A stretch of DNA of 46,635 nucleotides from an uncultured bacterium (GTDB lineage: Bacteria > Chloroflexota > Anaerolineae > J036 > Brachytrichaceae): positions 1 to 46,635 of the forward strand of contig CAIQQO010000163.1 of assembly GCA_903873965.1 (NCBI GenBank), written 5' to 3'. Both the position numbers and the translations under genes were made by a program. The notes under the pieces were generated by a model that worked only from the letters and a program-made list of their open reading frames with translations, made no database searches and was not told where the DNA came from. Shown piece after piece: positions 32,989 through 40,173 of the stretch; the stretch's first letter is position 1, and the number at the start of each line of letters is the position of its first letter.

Positions 32989-33660
32989 CTATTTCAGGCA
33001 CTGACGCAGCCGGATAATCGCCCCGGCGGGATCGACATCTGACGGACATACAGCAGTGCATTGGTACGATGACCGGCACGACCAGATGCCGGCAGTCGAA
33101 TCCACCAGTTGCAGCAGCGACCCGACATCAGCGCCACGCGGCTCCTGTACGATCCGCTCCGCTGCTGCCAGCGCGGCCGGGCCGAGGAAAGCTGGATTTG
33201 CCATGGCCGGGCAGGCCGATACGCATAATCCGCATTCGATGCAGTTCTCGAAACGCATGTCACGCCGGTTGTCCAATGCCACGCCAGTTGTTGTTTGAAT
33301 GGTCTCATCGACGCGCGTCATCGGCATGCCCACTGCCTGCATGCGTTCGAAGAATGGACCAAAGTCCACGACCAGGTCGCCGATGCGCGGCAGATGCGCC
33401 AGCGGCTGTAGGGTGATCGGCTTGCCGGCAGGATACTCCGACAGCGGCGTCACGCAGGGGAGTTTCTCTACGCCATTAACGCGTACGCCACATGAGCCAC
33501 ATGAGGCGTGATGGCACGCATGCCGCCACACCAGCCCGGCATCTGGCTGCGCAAAGACGCGCTCAATGGCGTCAATGACAGTGCTGCCATCGGGAACACT
33601 CATGGTGTAATCGGTAAAGACGTTGCTGGTTCGCCATATGCGTAGTGTGACTGTCCTCAT
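32989..33660 (-). CDS. Succinate dehydrogenase/fumarate reductase iron-sulfur subunit-like protein
   Basis: 223 residues. N-terminal ferredoxin-like domain with the [2Fe-2S] ligands CHHASCGSC plus a distal Cys in KLPC; C-terminal helical domain with CIECGLCVSACP and a second cluster set CRSSYQCTAVCP for the [4Fe-4S] and [3Fe-4S] centres. This is the SdhB/FrdB layout (electron relay from flavoprotein to quinone). Length is a little below the usual 230-260. No flavoprotein (SdhA) or membrane-anchor genes are adjacent: upstream is divergent prs, downstream efp after 87 bp. It may serve a complex encoded elsewhere, or be the electron-transfer subunit of another dehydrogenase. Confidence 0.85.
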   Translation of the reverse strand: MRTVTLRIWRTSNVFTDYTMSVPDGSTVIDAIERVFAQPDAGLVWRHACHHASCGSCGVRVNGVEKLPCVTPLSEYPAGKPITLQPLAHLPRIGDLVVDFGPFFERMQAVGMPMTRVDETIQTTTGVALDNRRDMRFENCIECGLCVSACPAMANPAFLGPAALAAAERIVQEPRGADVGSLLQLVDSTAGIWSCRSSYQCTAVCPSDVDPAGAIIRLRQCLK

Positions 33661-33714
33661 TATTATTGGGATTGTACTAAACTAGTAAAACTATAGTGAG
33701 GAAGTGAAACTCGC

Positions 33715-34695
33715 ATGACTACTGCTCTAGATCCAAACGATGTCAGGATATTCAGCGGCCGGTCGCACCCTGCGCTGGCCGCTGGTATTGCTGCGCATCT
33801 CTCCTGCCCGCTCGATCCCGCCAAATTCTCCCGGTTTAGCAACGATAACCTGTATGTGCAACTCGGGGTGCCAGTGCGCGGGCGCACTGTGTTCATTGTG
33901 CAGTCACTCATCCCGCCCGTCAGCGATAACCTGATGGAGTTGATGATGATGCTCGACATCGCACGCGGCGCCGCGGCCCGCGAGGTGCACGCCGTCATCC
34001 CTTATTTTTCTTACGCGCGCTCGGATAAAAAAGATGCGCCGCGTATTTCGATCACCGCCCGTTTAGTGGCCGACCTGCTGAAGACGGCCGGGGCAACCCA
34101 TGTGCTGACGATGACATTGCATTCGCCACAGGTGCAGGGGTTCTTTGGCATTCCGAATGACCCACTTACATCGCGCCCGACGTTTGTGAAGTATTTTCGT
34201 GAGTTGGATTACAGTAAGCACGATACGATCGTCGTTTCGCCAGACTTGGGGCGCGCCAAGCCCACAGCCCGGTTTGCGGCTGAATTAGGGCTGAACGTTG
34301 CCACTGCCGACAAAGTGCGCATTTCTGACAGCGAAGTGATTATCCGTGGCATGGTGGGCGAGGATGTCGAGGGCTTTCACCGCGCTTTGATCTATGATGA
34401 TGAAATTGCTACCGGCGGTTCGGTCGTGGAACTGTCGAAGCTGTTACTGTCGAGGGGCATCCACGAAATCACCGTTATCTGCACGCATGGCTTGTTCACT
34501 GGGCGCGCCATTGAACGGCTGGCGGAGATTCAACAGATCACGTCCATCGTTACTACCGATACGGTACCGATCCCGCCGGAGAAACGCCTGTCGTGCATGA
34601 CGGTGCTTTCGGTTGCACCTGTTTTTGGCGAGGCCATTGTGCGCAACTACACGCGCGAGTCATTAAGCGGGTTATTCGCCTACGCAGAGGATTGA
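33715..34695 (+). CDS. prs: Ribose-phosphate pyrophosphokinase (divergent)
   Basis: 326 residues. Makes PRPP from ribose 5-phosphate and ATP for purine, pyrimidine, His and Trp synthesis. Recognisable: N-terminal VRIFSGRSHPALAAGIA; FIVQSLIPPVSDNLMELMMM; PYFSYARSDKKDAPR (equivalent to PYxxYARQDRK); TLHSPQVQGFFGIP (equivalent to DLHxxQIQGFF); and the PRPP loop LIYDDEIATGGSV (equivalent to VDDxIDTGGT). Several class-defining positions differ from canonical class I enzymes, including the Asp of DLH and the flexible loop (DLGRAKPTARF in place of DxGGVxRA), so it is a diverged branch. GAGGAAG lies about 11 bp before the ATG. Divergent from the SdhB-like gene across 54 bp. Confidence 0.85.
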   Translation: MTTALDPNDVRIFSGRSHPALAAGIAAHLSCPLDPAKFSRFSNDNLYVQLGVPVRGRTVFIVQSLIPPVSDNLMELMMMLDIARGAAAREVHAVIPYFSYARSDKKDAPRISITARLVADLLKTAGATHVLTMTLHSPQVQGFFGIPNDPLTSRPTFVKYFRELDYSKHDTIVVSPDLGRAKPTARFAAELGLNVATADKVRISDSEVIIRGMVGEDVEGFHRALIYDDEIATGGSVVELSKLLLSRGIHEITVICTHGLFTGRAIERLAEIQQITSIVTTDTVPIPPEKRLSCMTVLSVAPVFGEAIVRNYTRESLSGLFAYAED

Positions 34696-34957
34696 TCTGT
34701 CGGAATAAAAACGCCTTGCGATGGCGCTCTGTATCACTTTGGGGATGCTTCGCAAGGTTGAGGTTGTAAGGTCGCCAGGATGGCGAATGGCACTGGGGCG
34801 GCATCGAAAGCGCCAGCTTTTTGCTTAATAGAGCGCTGCTTTACCGGGAGCGCGACAACACCGCGAGGCGCCCGTCTGTCATTGGGGTAGCCGCCAGTTG
34901 CAAAAGCATGCAACAATGGAGGTGAGGTTCTCTGAGTAGAATCGTATATTTTTCCTA
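34696..34957. other. Intergenic region downstream of prs
   Basis: About 260 bp with no supportable gene. A small stem AAAGC-GCCA-GCTTT followed by T's (about 34807-34822) may end prs transcription. Short antisense frames here have no family features. Confidence 0.35.
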
Positions 34958-34986
34958 TTGAAAAAATACACCTGTTGTCTTATAAA
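34958..34986 (+). promoter_or_regulatory. Sigma-70-type promoter of the kinase pair
   Basis: TTGAAA (34958-34963), a 17-bp spacer and TATAAA (34981-34986): the best -35/-10 match in the window. It would give a leader of about 47 nt before the ATG at 35041. Confidence 0.6.
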
Positions 34987-35040
34987 CAGAGTTGACGTAA
35001 TATTTCTAAGTGGCAAACCCGTAGTGTTGGATCCATCCTA

Positions 35041-37041
35041 ATGACACTGCTAGCAGGCGACATCATTCTTGGTAAGTACCGCGTTGTAGAACAGATCGGT
35101 CAGGGCGGGCGCTCGTTGACCGGAGTTTATCGCGCGTTGCACACTGACCTGATGGTGTATCGGGCGGTTAAGGTGCTGCATACGAATATGGCGCATCCCT
35201 TTGGCAGCGCCATAGGCGATGACACCGGGCTGGATGCGGCTAATCAGATCGAACTGCAACAGTGCTTCCGCGCTGGCGCGCAATATGCCGCGCGCCTGAA
35301 CCATTCGCACATAATCCAGATTTACGATTTTGGCCAGTATGGCACTCAATTGGCGTTGGTGATGGAGTTGGCGCAGGGCGGTAGTCTGGCGGACCGGTTG
35401 CAGGCGATTCGTGAGAGCGAGCGGTTGATGTCGGTGAGTGAATGCGTACGGGTGGCGCGTGAAGTGGCGGAGGGTATGGCTGCCATTCATGCCATCGATG
35501 TCGTACATCGCGACTTGAAACCCAGTAACATCCTGTTTGATGCGCAGGGTAGGGTCAAAATTGGTGATCTCGGGTTGGCGCAAGTACCCGATGGCATGGC
35601 TATGTTGTCACAAGTAGGACAGGTGGGCATCGTTCATCCAGGCACGCTCTTGTATATGAGCCCGGAGCAGAAGGACAGTTCTGATTACCTCAGCCCGGCA
35701 TCAGATGTGTATGCACTGGGTGTTATCCTCTTTGAGATGCTCACCGGGCGTCATTACCGTAACATTCGGCCCGGCACACGCACATCCAGTCTGCGATCAT
35801 TAACACCCCCGTGGCTGGATCACCTGATCCTGCGCATGCTGGCGGAATCACCACACGATCGGCCATGGGATGGGACTGAGGTGGCGACAGCGTTGCGACA
35901 AGAAATCGCGCCACAGATTCCGTGTCCACAAGACCCAATCAGTAACGAATCGTTGCAGCAACAGGAAGAAACAGCGCCGCCAGTGGCTCAGTATCCCTCT
36001 GGGGTTGAGACAGTCGTGCCGCAACGTCGATCACAACCTGCACCGCAGGTAGTTCAACCCGTGTCAATGCTTCCAGCCACACCTCCAAAGATGCATAGCC
36101 CTATTCCCCCCAATGGCACTACACCCCTCAGGTGTGGAACCACGCCGGAACATGCCAGCGGAATGGCTGACACTGAGCCAGCGTCTCCGGCAATTGCTGT
36201 AATGGTCATGCCACTAGTGGCTCAGCAACCCCCTGGGATTGAACACGCCGCGCCCGAATCGCCTGTGGAGATCGGAGGCCAGCTTATCCGCATAGCGGGT
36301 GGGCCATTCCTGATGGGCAGTACCGGTCTGGATGCAATGGCCACTGACGATGAAAAACCGCAGCATGAAGTCATACTAATGACATACCGCATCGGCAAAT
36401 ACCCCGTTACCTGCGCCAACTATCTCCGCTTTGTCACGTCTACCGGGCACACATGGCGTTGCAACGAGGCGCGCAAGCCCGAACGGGCCAACCACCCGGC
36501 CGTGGTGGTGAATTGGTTTGACGCGCGCGCCTATTGTGAGTGGTTGACAATGGTGTGGAGAACCGAGAAACGCATCGCAGAAAATGAGGTGGTGCGGCTT
36601 CCCACTGAACCTGAATGGGAGAAAGCTTGCCGTGGGATTGATGGGCGCATCTGGCCAAGCGGCATTTTTCCTCTTGGGACCGAGTATGCTTCCCACATGA
36701 ATATTGGCAATACTGACACTATGGCGGTTGATGCGCACTGTCCGCTTGGGAATAGCCCGTATGGCGTTGCTGATATGGCCGGCAATGTGTGGGAGTGGAC
36801 CAGTACGGCATGGGGCAACGCCTCGCACGGCCACTATCCATACCCCTATACCATGAACGATGGACGAGAGAATCCTGATACCTCTGATGATGTTCAGCGT
36901 GTATTGCGGGGCGGTTCGTTTTACAATACACTTTCGGTCGTGCGCTGTGCCACGCGGTACCGATTTAATCCCGGATACGACAGCAGAGGTGTCGGATTCA
37001 GAATTGTTGTGGCGCCTGTCGCACCGGGACCATCGAATTAA
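35041..37041 (+). CDS. Ser/Thr protein kinase with C-terminal FGE/SUMF1-like domain
   Basis: 666 residues. Hanks-type kinase domain about 10-285: glycine loop IGQGGRSLTGVYRA, ATP-anchoring Lys44 in RAVKVL, catalytic HRDLKPSN (Asp158, Asn163), DLG in place of DFG (176-178), and YMSPEQK in the activation segment. A Pro/Gln-rich linker (about 290-410) follows, then an FGE-sulfatase-like domain (about 411-662): GGPFLMGS, HPAVVVNWFDARAYCEWL, LPTEPEWEKACRG, GVADMAGNVWEWT, RVLRGGSFYN and GFRIVV. The Cys pair of true formylglycine-generating enzymes is not complete (one Cys, in VRCATRYR), so this is probably a binding or sensing module. No transmembrane helix is seen, so both domains appear cytoplasmic. 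CCC-N3-GGG repeats riddle the linker. It is 11 bp upstream of a paralogue and shares its promoter. Confidence 0.9.
   Translation: MTLLAGDIILGKYRVVEQIGQGGRSLTGVYRALHTDLMVYRAVKVLHTNMAHPFGSAIGDDTGLDAANQIELQQCFRAGAQYAARLNHSHIIQIYDFGQYGTQLALVMELAQGGSLADRLQAIRESERLMSVSECVRVAREVAEGMAAIHAIDVVHRDLKPSNILFDAQGRVKIGDLGLAQVPDGMAMLSQVGQVGIVHPGTLLYMSPEQKDSSDYLSPASDVYALGVILFEMLTGRHYRNIRPGTRTSSLRSLTPPWLDHLILRMLAESPHDRPWDGTEVATALRQEIAPQIPCPQDPISNESLQQQEETAPPVAQYPSGVETVVPQRRSQPAPQVVQPVSMLPATPPKMHSPIPPNGTTPLRCGTTPEHASGMADTEPASPAIAVMVMPLVAQQPPGIEHAAPESPVEIGGQLIRIAGGPFLMGSTGLDAMATDDEKPQHEVILMTYRIGKYPVTCANYLRFVTSTGHTWRCNEARKPERANHPAVVVNWFDARAYCEWLTMVWRTEKRIAENEVVRLPTEPEWEKACRGIDGRIWPSGIFPLGTEYASHMNIGNTDTMAVDAHCPLGNSPYGVADMAGNVWEWTSTAWGNASHGHYPYPYTMNDGRENPDTSDDVQRVLRGGSFYNTLSVVRCATRYRFNPGYDSRGVGFRIVVAPVAPGPSN
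35193..35205. repeat. CATCCCTTTGGG-type dispersed repeat (imperfect)
   Basis: GCATCCCTTTGGC encodes the AHPFG part of a loop that lengthens the kinase between strand 3 and helix C. Confidence 0.4.
35983..36008. repeat. 26-bp dispersed repeat, copy 1 (CCC-N3-GGG family)
   Basis: GTGGCTCAG, TAT, CCCTCTGGGG, TTGA. It matches the copy at 36217-36242 at 22 of 26 bases. In frame in the interdomain linker of the kinase. Confidence 0.65.
36121..36137. repeat. Imperfect palindrome ACACCCCTCAGGTGTGG
   Basis: A near-palindrome with the same central CC-CTCAGG-like core as the flanking repeats, encoding TPLRCG in the kinase linker. Confidence 0.45.
36217..36242. repeat. 26-bp dispersed repeat, copy 2 (CCC-N3-GGG family)
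   Basis: GTGGCTCAG, CAA, CCCCCTGGGA, TTGA. It lies 234 bp after copy 1 (78 codons, same reading frame) and encodes VAQQPPGIE where copy 1 encodes VAQYPSGVE. Confidence 0.65.
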
Positions 37042-37052
37042 TGTAGAGCCAT

Positions 37053-39221
37053 ATGATCAATACGGCCAGTATGCCACTTCAGCCCGGGCAATCGCTCTTC
37101 ATGGGCAAATACCAGATCGACGCTGTGATCGGAACAAGCGTCTATACCCGTCTGTATCGCACCAGGGGGACAACGTCTGTGCCAGTTCATATGCTGCGTG
37201 TGGTGCAGCGCGAGGCCACCGAGATCGGCGCCGCGGTTTTCAGCGAGTACCGGCGGCGCTTTCAGACCGAAGTGAAACTGTCCAAGTTGCTCAACCACCC
37301 TAATATTTTGAGAGTGCATGAAACGAACAGAGATGGCGATACCCTCGTGCTGGTGATGGAGTATGCATCCGGCGGCAGCCTGGCCGAACGCCTGCAGGCG
37401 CTCAGCCAGATTGGGAAACAGATGCCGATTGATGACTGCGTCCACATCATGCTAGAAGTCACTGATGCACTCGCGGCGATTCATGCTGAGAATATTGTGC
37501 ATCGCAATTTGAAGCCAAGCAAGGTCCTGTTTAGCGAAGAGGGACGAGTCAAGCTATCTGATCTCGGTCTGGCACAAGTTCCCGGCGAACCCGTTTCGCG
37601 CTTGAAACTGCGCCAGTCACAGATGCCGCATCCCGGAACACCTGCCTACATGAGCCCGGAGCAGAAGACCATTTCGGATTACATCAGTCCCGCGTCTGAT
37701 GTGTATTCGCTTGGACTGATTCTGTTTGAGATGATTACAGGGCACGTTCACCGCAATATGCGCCCAGGCAGCCAGGCGTCAAAGCTGCGCCACGATATCC
37801 CGGCGTGGCTTGATCAATTGTTACTGCGCATGCTGGATGAGAACGCAAACCAACGCCCCATAGATGCAGCCGAAGTGGGCAAACTCCTGCGTGATCACGC
37901 AGCCACCAGGCCAGCCTTTCCGCGCGTCGTTGGCGCACCCGCGGCTATTGCTCTGCATCCTTTTGAGTCAGCACCCGAAGCGGCCCCTGTGCGATCCGCA
38001 CAACCAATAGCGCTTGCTCAGCGTCCCTTTGGGAAGGCTACCCACCCGAAACGTCGTATGCGCAAATCAACAACACTGCGGCATGGAGGCAGCAGCTCGG
38101 CGAGTATGGCTCTGCAGCCCAGTGGGAGCGTTCCCCCGCCGCCACGAGACGCGCAGTCATCCGGTGAATCCGGGGCGCCACGCCCACACCCAAACAAATC
38201 GTGGCTGGCTGTATTCGTCATCGTGTTATTGTGCGTCGCGCTTGGCGTGGGCTCGGCCGTGTTGGTTTCACAGCCAGGGCTGAACCTGAACCCCTTTACG
38301 GCGATGACCAGCGCAGCCGGCACAGCTGAGTTTTTGTCGCGCACGGTCGAACCGACTCGCCCGCGCCTCAAGGTCACGCCAAGCCAGACGCCTGCTCCGG
38401 CAACTGAAACACCAGTCGAGTCAGCAGTCGGGACTACACGCGCTGTGTCTCCTACGCTCGTAGCGCCTGCGCTGGTACTCACACCGGCTCTGGGTATCTC
38501 CATCGAATTTGCTCGAGTGCCGGAAGGCGATTTCGTGATGGGCAGCAGTGATTCCGATCCACAATCAGTTCCCATTGAGAAACCGCAGCACAGAATTAAC
38601 CTGCCCGAGTTCTACATCGCTAAGTTCGAGGTGACGAACGAACAGTTTGCAGTGTTTTTGCAATCAACCGGGTATACGCCAACAGCATGGCTGACTACGA
38701 CCATGTCAGGCAAGCCAAACCGTCCGGCCTCGCCAATCAGTTGGGCCGACGCCAATGCGTTCTGCGAGTGGATGAGCATGGAGACAGGGCGCGTCATCCA
38801 ACTACCCACCGAAGCACAATGGGAGAAAGCTGCGCGCGGCACGGATGGAAGGCTGTACCCGTGGGGCAATCAGCCGCCATCGGGTGCCTTGCTGAACTAC
38901 GACCTGCTGGTTAAAGACACTTCGCCCATTGGGCAATACAGCCCTCGCGGTGACAGTCCGTATGGCATTGCCGATATGGCAGGCAATGTGTGGGAATGGA
39001 CGAACACCCTGTTCAACGACGCGCAGGGGCAGGCTTACGCCTACCCTTATGACTCGCGCGACGGTCGCGAACTGTTGCCCGCGTATTCCCCCGCCTACCG
39101 CGTGTTGCGCGGTGGTTCTTATTTGAATGACGGCAGCTATGTGCGTGACGCAGCGCGCGGGGCTGATGATCAGACACAGGCGCATAAGGGCTACGGTTTC
39201 AGGATCGTTTTGATGCCCTGA
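37053..39221 (+). CDS. Predicted pseudokinase with transmembrane helix and extracytoplasmic FGE/SUMF1-like domain
   Basis: 722 residues, paralogue of the preceding gene. Kinase-like domain about 20-285, but key residues are lost: the glycine loop is IGTSVYTRLYR (second Gly missing), the strand-3 Lys is His46 (VPVHMLRV), and the catalytic motif is HRNLKPSK (Asp to Asn152, Asn to Lys157). DLG (170-172) and YMSPEQK remain. A Pro/Ser linker leads to one transmembrane helix (about 383-406, WLAVFVIVLLCVALGVGSAV), a Thr/Pro stalk, and an FGE-like domain (about 480-720) with VPEGDFVMGSS, LPTEAQWEKAARG, GIADMAGNVWEWT and VLRGGSYLN. It lacks the catalytic Cys pair. The FGE-like domain would face outside. 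Start ATG 37053, 11 bp after the upstream stop, so the active kinase and this protein are probably coexpressed partners. Confidence 0.88.
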   Translation: MINTASMPLQPGQSLFMGKYQIDAVIGTSVYTRLYRTRGTTSVPVHMLRVVQREATEIGAAVFSEYRRRFQTEVKLSKLLNHPNILRVHETNRDGDTLVLVMEYASGGSLAERLQALSQIGKQMPIDDCVHIMLEVTDALAAIHAENIVHRNLKPSKVLFSEEGRVKLSDLGLAQVPGEPVSRLKLRQSQMPHPGTPAYMSPEQKTISDYISPASDVYSLGLILFEMITGHVHRNMRPGSQASKLRHDIPAWLDQLLLRMLDENANQRPIDAAEVGKLLRDHAATRPAFPRVVGAPAAIALHPFESAPEAAPVRSAQPIALAQRPFGKATHPKRRMRKSTTLRHGGSSSASMALQPSGSVPPPPRDAQSSGESGAPRPHPNKSWLAVFVIVLLCVALGVGSAVLVSQPGLNLNPFTAMTSAAGTAEFLSRTVEPTRPRLKVTPSQTPAPATETPVESAVGTTRAVSPTLVAPALVLTPALGISIEFARVPEGDFVMGSSDSDPQSVPIEKPQHRINLPEFYIAKFEVTNEQFAVFLQSTGYTPTAWLTTTMSGKPNRPASPISWADANAFCEWMSMETGRVIQLPTEAQWEKAARGTDGRLYPWGNQPPSGALLNYDLLVKDTSPIGQYSPRGDSPYGIADMAGNVWEWTNTLFNDAQGQAYAYPYDSRDGRELLPAYSPAYRVLRGGSYLNDGSYVRDAARGADDQTQAHKGYGFRIVLMP
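38015..38037. repeat. CATCCCTTTGGG-family repeat in the pseudokinase linker
   Basis: Core CCCTTTGGG at 38025-38033 followed by AAGG, as in the copy at 41166. Related degraded forms lie at 37951-37970 and 38111-38126 (CCCAGTGGG), all in the Pro/Ser-rich linker. Confidence 0.6.
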
Positions 39222-39278
39222 TCCGCGCGATACATGCTGGAATGCGGGGGACGTCCGCGGCGTGGTTTAATTGTTCGC

Positions 39279-40118
39279 ATGTTGACCTTATCGATTACGA
39301 CGGACTTTGCGCGCGACTCCGGCAGCCCGGAACCTTACCTGAAACAGATTGCCGAAGCTGGATTTACGCATGTTCACTGGTGCCATCATTGGAACACTGA
39401 CTTCATGTATCTGAAGAGCGAAGTTGATCAGATTGGCTCATGGCTGGACCGTTATGGCCTGAAATTGTTGGATATCCACGCCTCGGATGGCAACGAGAAG
39501 GCCTGGGCATCGCATCGTGAGTATGAACGCTTGGCGGGCGTAGAACTGGTCAAGAATCGCATCGATATGGCCGCGGCATTGGGTAGTGATGTCATTGTGA
39601 TGCACATCCCGGCAAATCTGGATGAACCTATTGAGAAGGACACCGGGTGGCTGCAACTATGCCAGTCATTGGACGCATTGGAGCCGTATGCGAAGTCGAA
39701 AGGCGTGCGGATCGCGATTGAGAACACCACGTTTGACAGCCTGCGTGGCATCCACCGCTTGTTTGCTTTGTATGACAGTGCATACTTGGGATTGTGCTTC
39801 GATTGCGGGCACAGCAACCTGATGGACGATGGTCTCGATCAGCTGGATCAACTGAAGCATCGCCTGCTCGCTGTGCATCTGCACGATAACGATGGCAGCG
39901 GCGACCAGCACAACATCCCCTTCACCGGATCAGTGGATTGGCCGCGCCTCGCGCGCCTGCTGGCTGCATCTTCATACAAGAAATGCGTGAGCATGGAGTC
40001 CAATATGCACCGCTCTGGCATCAGCAACGAACGCGATTTTCTAGCAAAGGCCTTTGCCGCAGGAAGCAGACTGACAGAGATGGTGGCCCTGAATTCCTTT
40101 GCGGTTGCGACGGCGTAG
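39279..40118 (+). CDS. Sugar phosphate isomerase/epimerase (TIM barrel, AP_endonuc_2 family)
   Basis: 279 residues from the ATG at 39279 (MLTLSITTDFAR); an in-frame ATG at 39234 would add 15 residues without family character. Xylose-isomerase-like barrel with expected metal ligands: an early EAGFTHVHW strand, LLDIHASDG, VIVMHIPAN, IAIENTTFDSLRGI (Glu), LCFDCGHSN (Asp, His), AVHLHDNDG and a late CVSMES (Glu). Family members interconvert keto sugars or act on inositol derivatives and sugar acids. It ends 10 bp from the convergent DUF1537 kinase gene, so it may belong to the same metabolic island despite opposite transcription. TTTAAT lies 8 bp before the start and no Shine-Dalgarno sequence is seen. 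Confidence 0.82.
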   Translation: MLTLSITTDFARDSGSPEPYLKQIAEAGFTHVHWCHHWNTDFMYLKSEVDQIGSWLDRYGLKLLDIHASDGNEKAWASHREYERLAGVELVKNRIDMAAALGSDVIVMHIPANLDEPIEKDTGWLQLCQSLDALEPYAKSKGVRIAIENTTFDSLRGIHRLFALYDSAYLGLCFDCGHSNLMDDGLDQLDQLKHRLLAVHLHDNDGSGDQHNIPFTGSVDWPRLARLLAASSYKKCVSMESNMHRSGISNERDFLAKAFAAGSRLTEMVALNSFAVATA

Positions 40119-40123
40119 AGGAG

Positions 40124-40173
40124 AGAAGTCAGAGGTCAGAAACCAGACATGACATCTGACTTCCAATCTTTTT
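40124..40173 (+). repeat. Heptad array forming a terminator-like hairpin
   Basis: Read in 7-mers: AGAAGTC, AGAGGTC, AGAAACC, AGACATG, ACATCTG, ACTTCCA. GAAGTCAGA (40125-40133) is perfectly complementary to TCTGACTTC (40155-40163), and TTTTT follows at 40169-40173. It can end transcription of the isomerase gene. It also encodes the last residues of the opposite-strand kinase (SQMSCLVSDL), so the repeat probably replaced the original 3' end. Confidence 0.65.

Noticed and set aside
34734..34916. 60-codon minus-strand frame between prs and the kinase
   Set aside because: No ribosome-binding site or family features; the region is better explained as intergenic.
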